Assembly: GCA_027858145.1 (NCBI GenBank)
Contig: JAQIDF010000393.1
Location: 1 to 13,316 of the forward strand
DNA: 13,316 nt
Source: Prolixibacteraceae bacterium
GTDB taxonomy: Bacteria > Bacteroidota > Bacteroidia > Bacteroidales > Prolixibacteraceae
Direction of reading: 5' to 3'
In this document: positions 7,913-13,316 of the stretch, one piece after another
Layout of the letters: each line of letters starts with the position of its first letter
Position numbering within the stretch: position 1 is the stretch's first letter
Notes under the pieces: generated by a model
What the model was told of the DNA's origin: nothing
The model's input: only the letters and a program-made list of their open reading frames with translations
The model's database searches: none
Translations under genes and position numbers: made by a program

Positions 7913-7920
7913 TATTTTTG
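7913..7920 (+). promoter_or_regulatory. Probable -7 promoter element for the TPR gene
   Basis: TATTTTTG matches TAnnTTTG exactly and lies 28 bases upstream of the ATG at 7949. No TTTG sits at the expected -33 distance; only a loose 'TTCG' is near. Predicted transcription start is around 7926. Confidence 0.45.
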
Positions 7921-7948
7921 TGGGCAATTAAAAAAACCTTATTAAGCG

Positions 7949-8632
7949 ATGGCAAAAAATAAAAATATGCAGCATGGCGATAGCATGCAAGAAGTTGAAG
8001 AAACACTAACAAGAACCGAACAGTTTCTTGAAAATCATTTAAACCTCGTACTCTACGTTATTGGAGGTATCATTGTAGTTGTTTTAGGTATACTGGGTGT
8101 GAATAAATACTATATAGGCCCAAATGATGCAAGTGCACAGGAAGAAATGTACGCAGCACAGAGTTACTTCAGCAAAGACTCGTTTAACCTTGCCTTAAAT
8201 GGTGATGGAATGTCTTTAGGTTTTTTAGACATTATTGACAATTATGGATCAACAGAAGCCGGTAACCTCGCTGAATACTACACAGGGATTTCATATCTGC
8301 ACCTGGGCGATTATGAAGCCTCAATTGACCACCTCGGAAATTTTGATACTGACGATATGTTGGTTGCGCCAATTGCACACTCGGCCATGGGCGATGCGTA
8401 TGTTGAACTTGGAGAATACGACAATGCAATTTCTGCTTACAACAAAGCATTAAAGCAAGGCGATAATGAATTTACCTCGCCTGTTGTAATGAATAAAATG
8501 GCTTTGGTTTACGAAAAACAAGACAATGCCGATAAAGCACTGGAATTGTACAAAAAAATTAAGGAAAAATACCCACAAAGCTCTATTGCTGCCGATGTTG
8601 AAAAAAGCATTGCCCGGGTTAATCAGTTATAA
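7949..8632 (+). CDS. Membrane-anchored tetratricopeptide-repeat protein (YfgM-like)
   Basis: The 227-residue protein has a charged cytoplasmic N-terminus (~30 residues) and one transmembrane helix at ~33-51 ('LVLYVIGGIIVVVLGILGV'). A TPR domain follows, predicted to lie outside the cytoplasm. Clear repeat units include 'AEYYTGISYLHLGDYEASID' (~108-127), 'AHSAMGDAYVELGEYDNAIS' (~143-162) and 'MNKMALVYEKQDNADKALEL' (~181-200). TPR domains bind other proteins. The arrangement of one anchor plus a short TPR domain resembles YfgM, which associates with SecYEG and periplasmic chaperones, but the similarity is architectural and the function here is inferred. In my recollection, Bacteroidota genomes often carry such a gene just before ribH. 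Here a terminator and a separate promoter lie between them, so they are probably not cotranscribed. Confidence 0.85.
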   Translation: MAKNKNMQHGDSMQEVEETLTRTEQFLENHLNLVLYVIGGIIVVVLGILGVNKYYIGPNDASAQEEMYAAQSYFSKDSFNLALNGDGMSLGFLDIIDNYGSTEAGNLAEYYTGISYLHLGDYEASIDHLGNFDTDDMLVAPIAHSAMGDAYVELGEYDNAISAYNKALKQGDNEFTSPVVMNKMALVYEKQDNADKALELYKKIKEKYPQSSIAADVEKSIARVNQL

Positions 8633-8657
8633 TAAATCGAATACCATATAACAATAT

Positions 8658-8690
8658 AAAACGGGCGGCTTTTGGGTCAGCCCGTTTTTT
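8658..8690 (+). terminator. Intrinsic terminator after the TPR gene
   Basis: AAAACGGGC (8658-8666) pairs with GCCCGTTTT (8680-8688) around a 13-base loop and runs into a T6 tract. It begins 25 bases after the TPR stop codon. The A-rich left side also gives it partial activity potential in the opposite direction. Confidence 0.85.
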
Positions 8691-8706
8691 GTAATAAGTA
8701 ATTATT

Positions 8707-8714
8707 TAATTTTG
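8707..8714 (+). promoter_or_regulatory. Probable -7 promoter element for ribH
   Basis: TAATTTTG matches TAnnTTTG exactly, 26 bases before the ribH ATG. The nearest TTTG (8688-8691, in the terminator tail) is only 15 bases away, closer than usual, so the -33 assignment is uncertain. No FMN riboswitch fits in the short leader. Confidence 0.5.
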
Positions 8715-8740
8715 CAGTAAGCGACCTAAAAAACAATACA

Positions 8741-9235
8741 ATGGCAACAAAAAATCTATCAGAATACGATATAAACAGCATTCCCTCAGCTGAAAAGATG
8801 AAATTTGGCGTAGTTTTAGCAGAATGGAACTACGAAGTAACCGGAGCTTTGGCACAAGGCGCCGTTGACACCTTAAAAAAGCATGGTGCCAAAGATGAAA
8901 ATATAAGTATAAAGCATGTACCCGGTACGTTTGAGCTTACGCTTGGCGCACAGTTTTTTGCTGAATATACCGATGTTGATGCAGTCATTATGCTGGGGTG
9001 TGTAATTCAGGGCGAAACACGTCATTTCGATTTTATTTGCCAAGGGGTTACCCAAGGCACAACTCAGCTCAATATGAATTACAATCTTCCGTTTATTTTT
9101 GGGGTTTTAACCACCGACAACCAACAACAAGCACTTGACCGTGCAGGAGGCAAACTCGGAAACAAAGGCGATGAAGCGGCTGTTACTGCCATTAAAATGG
9201 TACAGTTACATCAGGATATGGAAGTGAGTGGATAA
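8741..9235 (+). CDS. ribH: 6,7-dimethyl-8-ribityllumazine synthase
   Basis: This cytoplasmic enzyme catalyses the penultimate step of riboflavin synthesis. It condenses 5-amino-6-ribitylamino-uracil with 3,4-dihydroxy-2-butanone 4-phosphate. The 164-residue length is normal. Substrate-binding motifs are all present: 'AEWNYEVT' (27-34, the aromatic-Asn pair), 'VPGTFELTLGAQ' (60-71), 'GCVIQGETRHFDFIC' (86-100) with the catalytic histidine H95, 'FGVLTTDN' (120-127), and R134 for phosphate binding. The C-terminal 'GNKGDEAA' is also typical. The enzyme usually assembles into pentamers or 60-subunit shells. It stands alone: no ribA, ribD or ribE lies in the window. Its stop codon is eight bases from the end of the convergent helicase gene, with no terminator between them. 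Confidence 0.97.
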   Translation: MATKNLSEYDINSIPSAEKMKFGVVLAEWNYEVTGALAQGAVDTLKKHGAKDENISIKHVPGTFELTLGAQFFAEYTDVDAVIMLGCVIQGETRHFDFICQGVTQGTTQLNMNYNLPFIFGVLTTDNQQQALDRAGGKLGNKGDEAAVTAIKMVQLHQDMEVSG

Positions 9236-9243
9236 ATCTAATC

Positions 9244-10566
9244 TTATCTTCTCCGTTTTCTCTTTTTCTGCGGACTTTTCTTTCGGGAAAACTTATCGGT
9301 AAAGTCGCGTTTATCGTTTGATGGCCGCCGTTTTTTCTGATGAAAAGCCCCCTGAAAAGTAGGGTCATCAATTTTTCGCTGGCGGTCAACTTCCCGCAAT
9401 TGTTGTTCTGTTTCGGCCTTTGTTGAATCTACTACTTCAACTTCTTCCGGCAGGTCAACAACGGGAATTTTCATGCGGATAATCTTCTCAATTTTGTTGA
9501 AATGCCATTCTTCCGACGTATCGATCATAGTAATGGCTACCCCCTCGTTGCCGGCACGTGCTGTACGGCCAATGCGGTGTACATAATCGTCATAATTTAC
9601 CGGCACATCGAAGTTAATTACATGCGAAACTTTGCTGGCATCGATACCGCGTGCCGAAACATCAGTTGATATGAGAATACGAACTTCGTCGTTCTTAAAA
9701 GCATTGATGGCATTGATACGGGCACTTTGTCCCTTGTTGGAATGCAAAATGCGTTTCTCTCCTTCCGACCTGCGTTTAATTACTTTAAATACAGCCTCAG
9801 CCGATACTTTCGTTTTGCAAAACACAATCACTTTTTTAAACCTTTCGTCATCTTCCAACAAGTAAGATACCAGGTTTAGCTTAGTGCGAAAGTTAGGAAC
9901 ACGGTAAGCAATTTGTTCTACCAGTTCAACAGGTGTTGCCGAGGGCGCTACTTCAACTTTCACCGGGAATGTTAAAAATTCTTCGGTGAGCTTTTCAATC
10001 TGTTCAGAAAAAGTGGCTGAAAACAACAGGTTTTGCCTTTTAGACGGCAGGCGGTCGAAAATATTCCTGAGCTGTGGCATAAAGCCCATATCGAGCATAC
10101 GGTCTGCCTCATCGATTATCAGCACTTTTACTTTTTTCAGGTTCAAAACATTGTGGTTGTACAAATCGAGCAAGCGCCCGGGAGTAGCCACCAGAATATC
10201 AATTCCTGCATTAAGCATTTCGGCATGCTTGGTCCATCCTACACCACCGTACACTGCTGCATGGCGAATGTTAGTGGACTGTGAGAGTTCGGCAAGGTCT
10301 TCGCCCACTTGTATAGAAAGTTCGCGGGTTGGCACCAGAATAACCACACGCGGGTCTTCCTCTTCGGCTTTTACCAAACGTGTAAGTACCGGAAGGATAT
10401 AAGCCGCAGTTTTACCAGTACCGGTTTGAGCTATACCCAAAACATCCTGACCCGATTTTATGGCGGGTATGGCCTGTTGCTGGATGGGCGTTGGTTCGGT
10501 AAAACCAATCTCGTAAACCGATTTAAGTACCGATTTTGTAAACTTAAAATCTTCGAATGATGCCAT
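9244..10566 (-). CDS. DEAD-box ATP-dependent RNA helicase (RhlE/SrmB-like)
   Basis: All helicase motifs are in order (numbering from the ATG at 10566): Q motif 'GFTEPTPIQ' (~21-29), motif I 'AQTGTGKT' (46-53), Ia 'PTRELS' and Ib 'TPGR'. Then come DEAD (152-155), 'SAT' (183-185), 'VIVFCKTK', 'STDVSARGID' (~301-309) and VI 'HRIGRTAR' (330-337). The ~60-residue tail after ~380 is basic and low-complexity, ending in 'KKRKRRR', as in RhlE-type helicases that bind RNA through such tails. Likely roles are ribosome assembly or RNA turnover, especially in the cold; this is family knowledge. I chose ATG 10566 ('MASFEDFKF') because it aligns with usual family starts. ATG 10572 would add two residues, and an upstream TTG at 10584 overlaps the -7 element. 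It has an unusually short predicted leader (about 10 bases). Confidence 0.95.
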   Translation of the reverse strand: MASFEDFKFTKSVLKSVYEIGFTEPTPIQQQAIPAIKSGQDVLGIAQTGTGKTAAYILPVLTRLVKAEEEDPRVVILVPTRELSIQVGEDLAELSQSTNIRHAAVYGGVGWTKHAEMLNAGIDILVATPGRLLDLYNHNVLNLKKVKVLIIDEADRMLDMGFMPQLRNIFDRLPSKRQNLLFSATFSEQIEKLTEEFLTFPVKVEVAPSATPVELVEQIAYRVPNFRTKLNLVSYLLEDDERFKKVIVFCKTKVSAEAVFKVIKRRSEGEKRILHSNKGQSARINAINAFKNDEVRILISTDVSARGIDASKVSHVINFDVPVNYDDYVHRIGRTARAGNEGVAITMIDTSEEWHFNKIEKIIRMKIPVVDLPEEVEVVDSTKAETEQQLREVDRQRKIDDPTFQGAFHQKKRRPSNDKRDFTDKFSRKKSPQKKRKRRR

Positions 10567-10581
10567 TTGCATTGTTTTACG

Positions 10582-10589
10582 CAAAATTA
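10582..10589 (-). promoter_or_regulatory. Probable -7 promoter element for the DEAD-box helicase, very close to the start codon
   Basis: On the minus strand this reads TAATTTTG, an exact TAnnTTTG. Transcription would start near 10576, only ~4-10 bases before the candidate ATGs (10572, 10566). The -33 region (~10609-10614) falls inside the hairpin that ends the Fic gene, and no clear TTTG is seen there. Confidence 0.45.
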
Positions 10590-10600
10590 ATTAAATGCTG

Positions 10601-10660
10601 CAATAAAAAAAGGCTGAAGACCAAGCAAACCTGCTAAGTTTTCAACCTTTATTAATTTTT
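10601..10660. repeat. Direct repeat copy A flanking the Fic gene
   Basis: This ~55-base segment matches 11440-11498 in the same orientation. It includes an uninterrupted identical block of 22 bases (10628-10649 = 11467-11488) and similarity extending leftward to a shared CAATA. The hairpin loop is conserved as well as the arms. Confidence 0.8.
10605..10649 (-). terminator. Intrinsic terminator of the Fic gene (repeat copy A)
   Basis: Arms 10638-10649 and 10610-10621 form a 12-bp hairpin when transcribed leftward, with one G-U wobble and one mismatch. A run of U from 10611 down to 10605 follows. It starts 18 bases beyond the Fic stop codon. A very similar hairpin lies at 11446-11488. Confidence 0.75.
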
Positions 10661-10666
10661 GTCTTA

Positions 10667-11386
10667 TTATTTCTTCATGAAATAACCAATTATTCTTTTG
10701 TAAGAATCTTGTGCCAACAGACAAGTGTCAATTAAATATTCTTTGATTTTGTAATATTCACTTAAGCCCCTGTAATAAAAAAACTTATGCTCATCTTCAA
10801 TGATAAACGGAACAATATTGTGCGCTAAACATTCTTTAAACATTATCAATCTGCCAACACGGCCATTCCCATCTTGAAAAGGATGGATTTTTTCGAATTG
10901 ATAATGAAAATCAATAATGTCATTTATGGTTACTTCTTTTAGTCTATTATATTTTTCAATTAAGTTTTTAATATCAGTTGGCACTTCTGATGGTAAAGAT
11001 GTTTCTGCTCCGCCAACCACATTGGGTTTTAACTTGTAATCCCCAACGTTAAACCAGGCTCTTTTAGAATCGCTTGTATTATTTTTTAAAATGAAATGAA
11101 ATTGTTTAATATGTTCTTCAGATAAAGGCTTTAAAGCAATATTCAACATATAATCAAAACAAGAAAAGTGGTTAATCGTTTCAATTATATCATCAACATT
11201 TGCTGTTTTTTCTCCATCTTCAAGAAAAAAGGTATTGGTTTCGTATATGTATCGTGTTTGCTCCTTAGATAATTTGCTGCCTTCAATTCTGTTTGTATTG
11301 TAGGCAAGCTGTATTTGAGTTTGATGGTATAAGCCACCTTTTAAATTACACTCTTTCTCCTCTTGTAAAGTTTTTAATAGATTCAT
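10667..11386 (-). CDS. Fic-domain protein (predicted AMPylase) with N-terminal inhibitory motif
   Basis: The 239-residue protein carries the complete Fic active-site motif 'HPFQDGNGRVGR' (168-179). Its catalytic H168, phosphate-binding GNGR and R179 predict transfer of AMP from ATP onto a hydroxyl group of a target protein. Near the N-terminus, 'TNRIEG' (31-36) fits the inhibitory [S/T]xxxE[G/N] motif of class II Fic proteins, in which the glutamate (E35) blocks productive ATP binding. The enzyme is therefore expected to be self-inhibited. The segment 'VGDYKLKPNVVGGAETSLPS' (~114-133) is the flap that normally docks the target. There is no C-terminal winged-helix domain as in many longer Fic proteins, and no antitoxin gene adjoins it. 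By eye the gene is more AT-rich than its neighbours, and it sits between two terminator-like direct repeats, which suggests later insertion. The target is unknown. Confidence 0.92.
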   Translation of the reverse strand: MNLLKTLQEEKECNLKGGLYHQTQIQLAYNTNRIEGSKLSKEQTRYIYETNTFFLEDGEKTANVDDIIETINHFSCFDYMLNIALKPLSEEHIKQFHFILKNNTSDSKRAWFNVGDYKLKPNVVGGAETSLPSEVPTDIKNLIEKYNRLKEVTINDIIDFHYQFEKIHPFQDGNGRVGRLIMFKECLAHNIVPFIIEDEHKFFYYRGLSEYYKIKEYLIDTCLLAQDSYKRIIGYFMKK

Positions 11387-11439
11387 TTCTTATATCTTTT
11401 ATTTTCAAAGATTAATATACACAGAAAAATCTTGTAAGA

Positions 11440-11498
11440 CAATACAAAAAAGGTTGAAAACCAGCGAACCTGCTAAGTTTTCAACCTTCTTAATGTTT
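11440..11498. repeat. Direct repeat copy B flanking the Fic gene
   Basis: This is the partner of 10601-10660. Relative to copy A it has one extra base next to the A-run, a one-base deletion in the loop-proximal region and a few substitutions. The 22-base block 11467-11488 is identical. Confidence 0.8.
11446..11488 (-). terminator. Intrinsic terminator of the DUF4293 gene (repeat copy B)
   Basis: Arms 11477-11488 and 11450-11461 pair perfectly over 12 bp when transcribed leftward, with a short inner AGC/GCT pairing in the loop and a U-run toward 11446. It begins 23 bases after the stop of the gene at 11512-11973. Confidence 0.8.
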
Positions 11499-11511
11499 TA
11501 AAAGTTTTCAT

Positions 11512-11973
11512 CTATCTGATACGGTCAACAGAGCGCACCAACGCCTCGTCCTTGCCAATAGCACGTATCGCCAGATAATTCAATATTGCAGCAACAATTG
11601 GAAAAGCTAAAGGTATTTTGAAGCTATAACCACCTTCGCCCCCAAGCTCTTTAAGCGACAAATGAACGAAAAACCATGCTGCTGCTAGAAAACCAAGCAT
11701 AATCAATATATTAAAGACCGCCATACGCATTTGGCGCACCCTGTTTTTGTAACCAAAAATAATGAGCAGTTGCAAAATTTCGATTACAGCTAGCAAGGCT
11801 ATTAAAGGCCATGCATTAATTACTACATTCCCATTTTCAGCATGAAATACGCCGCGGATGGTGAATTCATAAAGTTCTGTACCTGCAATGATATCTCCCA
11901 GGGGAAGCCATGCAAGCAATCCGATAAGGATTAAGGCCAATAACAAAAATACGGTTTGTATACGTTGTAACAT
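11512..11973 (-). CDS. DUF4293-family four-helix membrane protein
   Basis: The 153-residue protein starts 'MLQRIQTVFLLLALI' and ends with 'LAIRAIGKDEALVRSVDRIR', both hallmarks of the DUF4293 family, which is essentially confined to Bacteroidota. Four hydrophobic segments are seen at about residues 7-24, 53-73, 85-105 and 121-139. A small soluble loop (~27-50) lies between the first two, and a charged C-terminal tail follows the last. The function of the family is unknown. The length is normal for the family and the start has a promoter at the expected distance. It is a single-gene unit with its own terminator downstream. Nothing in the neighbourhood explains its role. Confidence 0.9.
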   Translation of the reverse strand: MLQRIQTVFLLLALILIGLLAWLPLGDIIAGTELYEFTIRGVFHAENGNVVINAWPLIALLAVIEILQLLIIFGYKNRVRQMRMAVFNILIMLGFLAAAWFFVHLSLKELGGEGGYSFKIPLAFPIVAAILNYLAIRAIGKDEALVRSVDRIR

Positions 11974-12298
11974 AATTCATTAATTTTTTTGCAAAAATAA
12001 TCGAATGAATCAAAACAGTAACAAGAAAAGTGATTTTATGCAATAGATCGTTAGATTTTAGACATGAGACAATAGACTTTATTCGTAATAAATTAAATAT
12101 CAGCATTTTAAACAAATACTCCGTCGAATCACAAACAATTCATTGTCAGCAACTTAAAAAATAATAACGAACTGTTGTTTATAAAAAGACTTGAAAAAAT
12201 AAATCGAAAACTGTCTGACTACCTAAGCATTGATTTCAACTGCTTCCAATTCTTTCAATTGCCTTCTTTTGTCTCCTATCCCTTTCCTTCTTCTCTTT
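11974..12298. other. Intergenic stretch between the DUF4293 and deformylase genes
   Basis: These ~325 bases are AT-rich and hold the DUF4293 promoter at the left end. Adjoining the deformylase stop at the right end is a purine-rich (minus strand) stretch at ~12240-12298. That stretch continues the deformylase frame for 20 charged codons before TGA at 12236-12238. I see no convincing terminator, RNA gene or start-to-stop gene in it. Confidence 0.6.
11992..11999 (-). promoter_or_regulatory. Probable -7 promoter element for the DUF4293 gene
   Basis: The minus strand reads TATTTTTG, an exact TAnnTTTG, 18 bases before the ATG at 11973. A TTG (complement of 12022-12024) lies 22 bases upstream and may be the -33 element. 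The predicted leader is only ~12 bases. Confidence 0.5.
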
Positions 12299-12937
12299 CT
12301 ATTTAACATCATCTATCTCAAGTGCTCCAAAGCCACCGGAAATGTGGTCGTAGTAAAGTACTCCGTTTATATGGTCAATTTCATGCTGAAAGATTACAGC
12401 CGTGAATCCATTTATTTCTTCTTTTTTTGGTGTACCCAGTGAATCAAGGTAACTAAGTTGAATGGAATGTGCCCGTTCCACATCGCCCATGTATCCCGGA
12501 ACACTCAAACAACCTTCGTTTCCGGTTTGTGTGCTGTCGCTAAAAGCTTCGACCACCGGATTGTAATATATTTCAAAGGGCTCGTTTGGTTTATCAAAAC
12601 GTTGTACGTAAAGCATGCGCAACTCAACGCCTACCTGTGGTGCAGCAATACCAACCCCCGGGTTCAAGGTATCTTTAACAGTAGCCAGTAGCCTCGAACG
12701 GAAGTATTCCATACACACACTGCCAATTACATCATCATCTACCTCACGGCAGGCTTCACGCAAAAACAGCGAATCGGATTGTTTATCTATAACATACAAC
12801 TCCATAAGTTCGGTTGCAGCTTTCGACGATACCAACTGGTGTTCATCTTTGTTTAAACCGCCAAAATCTTTTTGGCAGGCAAAAAACACAAAAATGAAGA
12901 GTAAAAGTGGAAGTGTTCTTTTTAATAATGATACCAT
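12299..12937 (-). CDS. Peptide deformylase with a lipoprotein signal peptide
   Basis: The C-terminal ~130 residues form a complete peptide deformylase domain. Motif I is 'GVGIAAPQ' (94-101), motif II is 'EGCLS' (141-145) with metal ligand C143, and motif III is 'QHEIDH' (184-189) with ligands H185 and H189 and catalytic E186. Deformylases remove the formyl group from new proteins in the cytoplasm. This one starts with 'KRTLPLLLFIFVFFACQKDF': a positive patch, a hydrophobic run and a cysteine (C21) in a lipobox-like position. It should therefore be exported and lipid-anchored, with a ~70-residue linker before the catalytic core. It probably is not the housekeeping enzyme, and its substrate outside the cytoplasm is unknown. 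The gene ends with TAG at 12299-12301. The promoter (12971-13002) sits at a normal distance. It is monocistronic as far as seen. Confidence 0.9.
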   Translation of the reverse strand: MVSLLKRTLPLLLFIFVFFACQKDFGGLNKDEHQLVSSKAATELMELYVIDKQSDSLFLREACREVDDDVIGSVCMEYFRSRLLATVKDTLNPGVGIAAPQVGVELRMLYVQRFDKPNEPFEIYYNPVVEAFSDSTQTGNEGCLSVPGYMGDVERAHSIQLSYLDSLGTPKKEEINGFTAVIFQHEIDHINGVLYYDHISGGFGALEIDDVK

Positions 12938-12970
12938 TTGTACTGATTTAAAACTTCAAACATACACTAT

Positions 12971-13002
12971 CAAAAGTAGTTTAAATTACACCAATTGTCA
13001 AA
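12971..13002 (-). promoter_or_regulatory. Promoter for the lipoprotein deformylase gene
   Basis: On the minus strand, TTTG (complement of 12999-13002), a 20-base spacer and a perfect TACTTTTG (complement of 12971-12978) make a full Bacteroidota promoter. Transcription would start near 12965, giving a ~28-base leader to the ATG at 12937. Confidence 0.7.
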
Positions 13003-13316
13003 ATTATAATTCATAATAGATTGCTTTTTATCTGAAATCATTCCAAATAATAAGAAATTTTCAAGCAAAAAAGAAAAATCGAATTGTTTGGTTAATTGTT
13101 TTGAACCTCGAACAGGCAAATCATCCAAAGGTAAAACCGGATTAAAAAGAGATAAAAGCTCTTCCTGTATCATAGGAATAACGCAACATTCAGCATCACA
13201 CACTTTGGTTTAACAACTTCATTTTTTATATTTGTTCGCCTTAAAAACCAAAAGAGCTAACAAATAAAAAAATAGTAACAGTCCATGTTTAAGCATTACT
13301 TACTTCACTAAAAACA
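13003..13316. other. Right-end region without a confident gene; possible small leftward ORF
   Basis: No recognised gene lies here. A leftward frame runs from a GTG at 13203 (or an ATG at 13173) to a TGA at 12970-12972, giving up to 77 residues. I recognise no family in it, and its end overlaps the deformylase promoter, so it may be a chance frame or a gene remnant. The strand to the right is governed by the rightward promoter at 13204-13234. After it, an ATG at 13285 opens a frame of only eight codons, so the gene it serves probably starts beyond the window. Confidence 0.4.
13204..13234 (+). promoter_or_regulatory. Promoter for a rightward gene beyond the window
   Basis: TTTG at 13204-13207, a 19-base spacer and a perfect TATATTTG at 13227-13234 give a full Bacteroidota promoter. 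Transcription should start near 13240. No complete gene follows within the remaining ~75 bases. Confidence 0.65.

Noticed and set aside
8232..8453. Open frames on both strands inside the TPR gene, and many similar frames antisense to the main genes.
   Set aside because: They overlap well-supported genes, have no promoter or recognisable domains, and their composition follows from the real gene's codons.
8715..8740. A possible FMN riboswitch before ribH.
   Set aside because: The leader after the -7 element is only about 20 bases and holds no structured RNA.
10601..11498. The repeats around the Fic gene as ends of an insertion sequence or a CRISPR pair.
   Set aside because: They are direct, not inverted, there is no transposase or target-site duplication, and two hairpin copies 839 bases apart are not a CRISPR array.
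12110..12185. An imperfect inverted repeat (AAACAA ... TTGTTT) between the DUF4293 and deformylase genes as a terminator.
   Set aside because: The stem is short and AT-only with a long loop and no adjoining T-tract, so it is weak in either direction.
12970..13203. A leftward frame of up to 77 residues.
   Set aside because: No recognised family, a GTG start, and an end overlapping the deformylase promoter; kept only as a note in the description of the right-end region.

Overview
The window looks like ordinary chromosome of a Bacteroidota bacterium, probably from a Bacteroidales/Marinilabiliales-type lineage. Three things support this. Several gene starts follow copies of the Bacteroidota promoter pattern (TTTG, 19-20 bases, TAnnTTTG), and Shine-Dalgarno sequences are weak or absent. 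The gene content includes families typical of the phylum: a DUF4293 membrane protein, a peptidase M64, and a membrane-anchored TPR protein just before ribH. The base composition is AT-rich. Lineage below phylum is inference. I see no tRNA, rRNA, CRISPR array, insertion sequence, phage or plasmid gene.

Layout. At the left edge is the 3' end of a rightward gene (possibly a U32-type peptidase), followed by a rightward ketopantoate-reductase-family gene (325-1341). Its end overlaps by 18 bases the end of a leftward secreted M64 metallopeptidase (1324-2601). A rightward YbdG-like MscS channel (2696-3967) follows, then an exported metallo-beta-lactamase-fold protein with a degraded metal site (4026-5096). 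Next is a compact three-gene ABC importer operon of the BtuFCD/FecBCD type (5164-7834), with its own promoter inside the end of the preceding gene. Then come a membrane-anchored TPR protein (7949-8632) with a strong terminator, and lumazine synthase ribH (8741-9235).

From 9244 to 12937 all genes point left: a DEAD-box RNA helicase, a Fic-domain AMPylase, a DUF4293 membrane protein and a lipoprotein-type peptide deformylase. The Fic gene is bracketed by two closely similar ~55-base direct repeats, each able to fold as a terminator hairpin. Beyond 12937 the window is mostly intergenic. It holds a leftward promoter for the deformylase and a rightward promoter for a gene beyond the right edge.

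How the genes work together. The only clear multi-gene unit is the ABC importer: periplasmic binding protein, FecCD-type permease and ATPase, joined by a 1-base overlap and a 2-base gap. The other genes look like single housekeeping or envelope genes. I found no convincing new multi-gene system. The observations most worth a second look are the exported peptide deformylase, the MBL-fold protein lacking both aspartate metal ligands, and the repeat-bracketed Fic gene.
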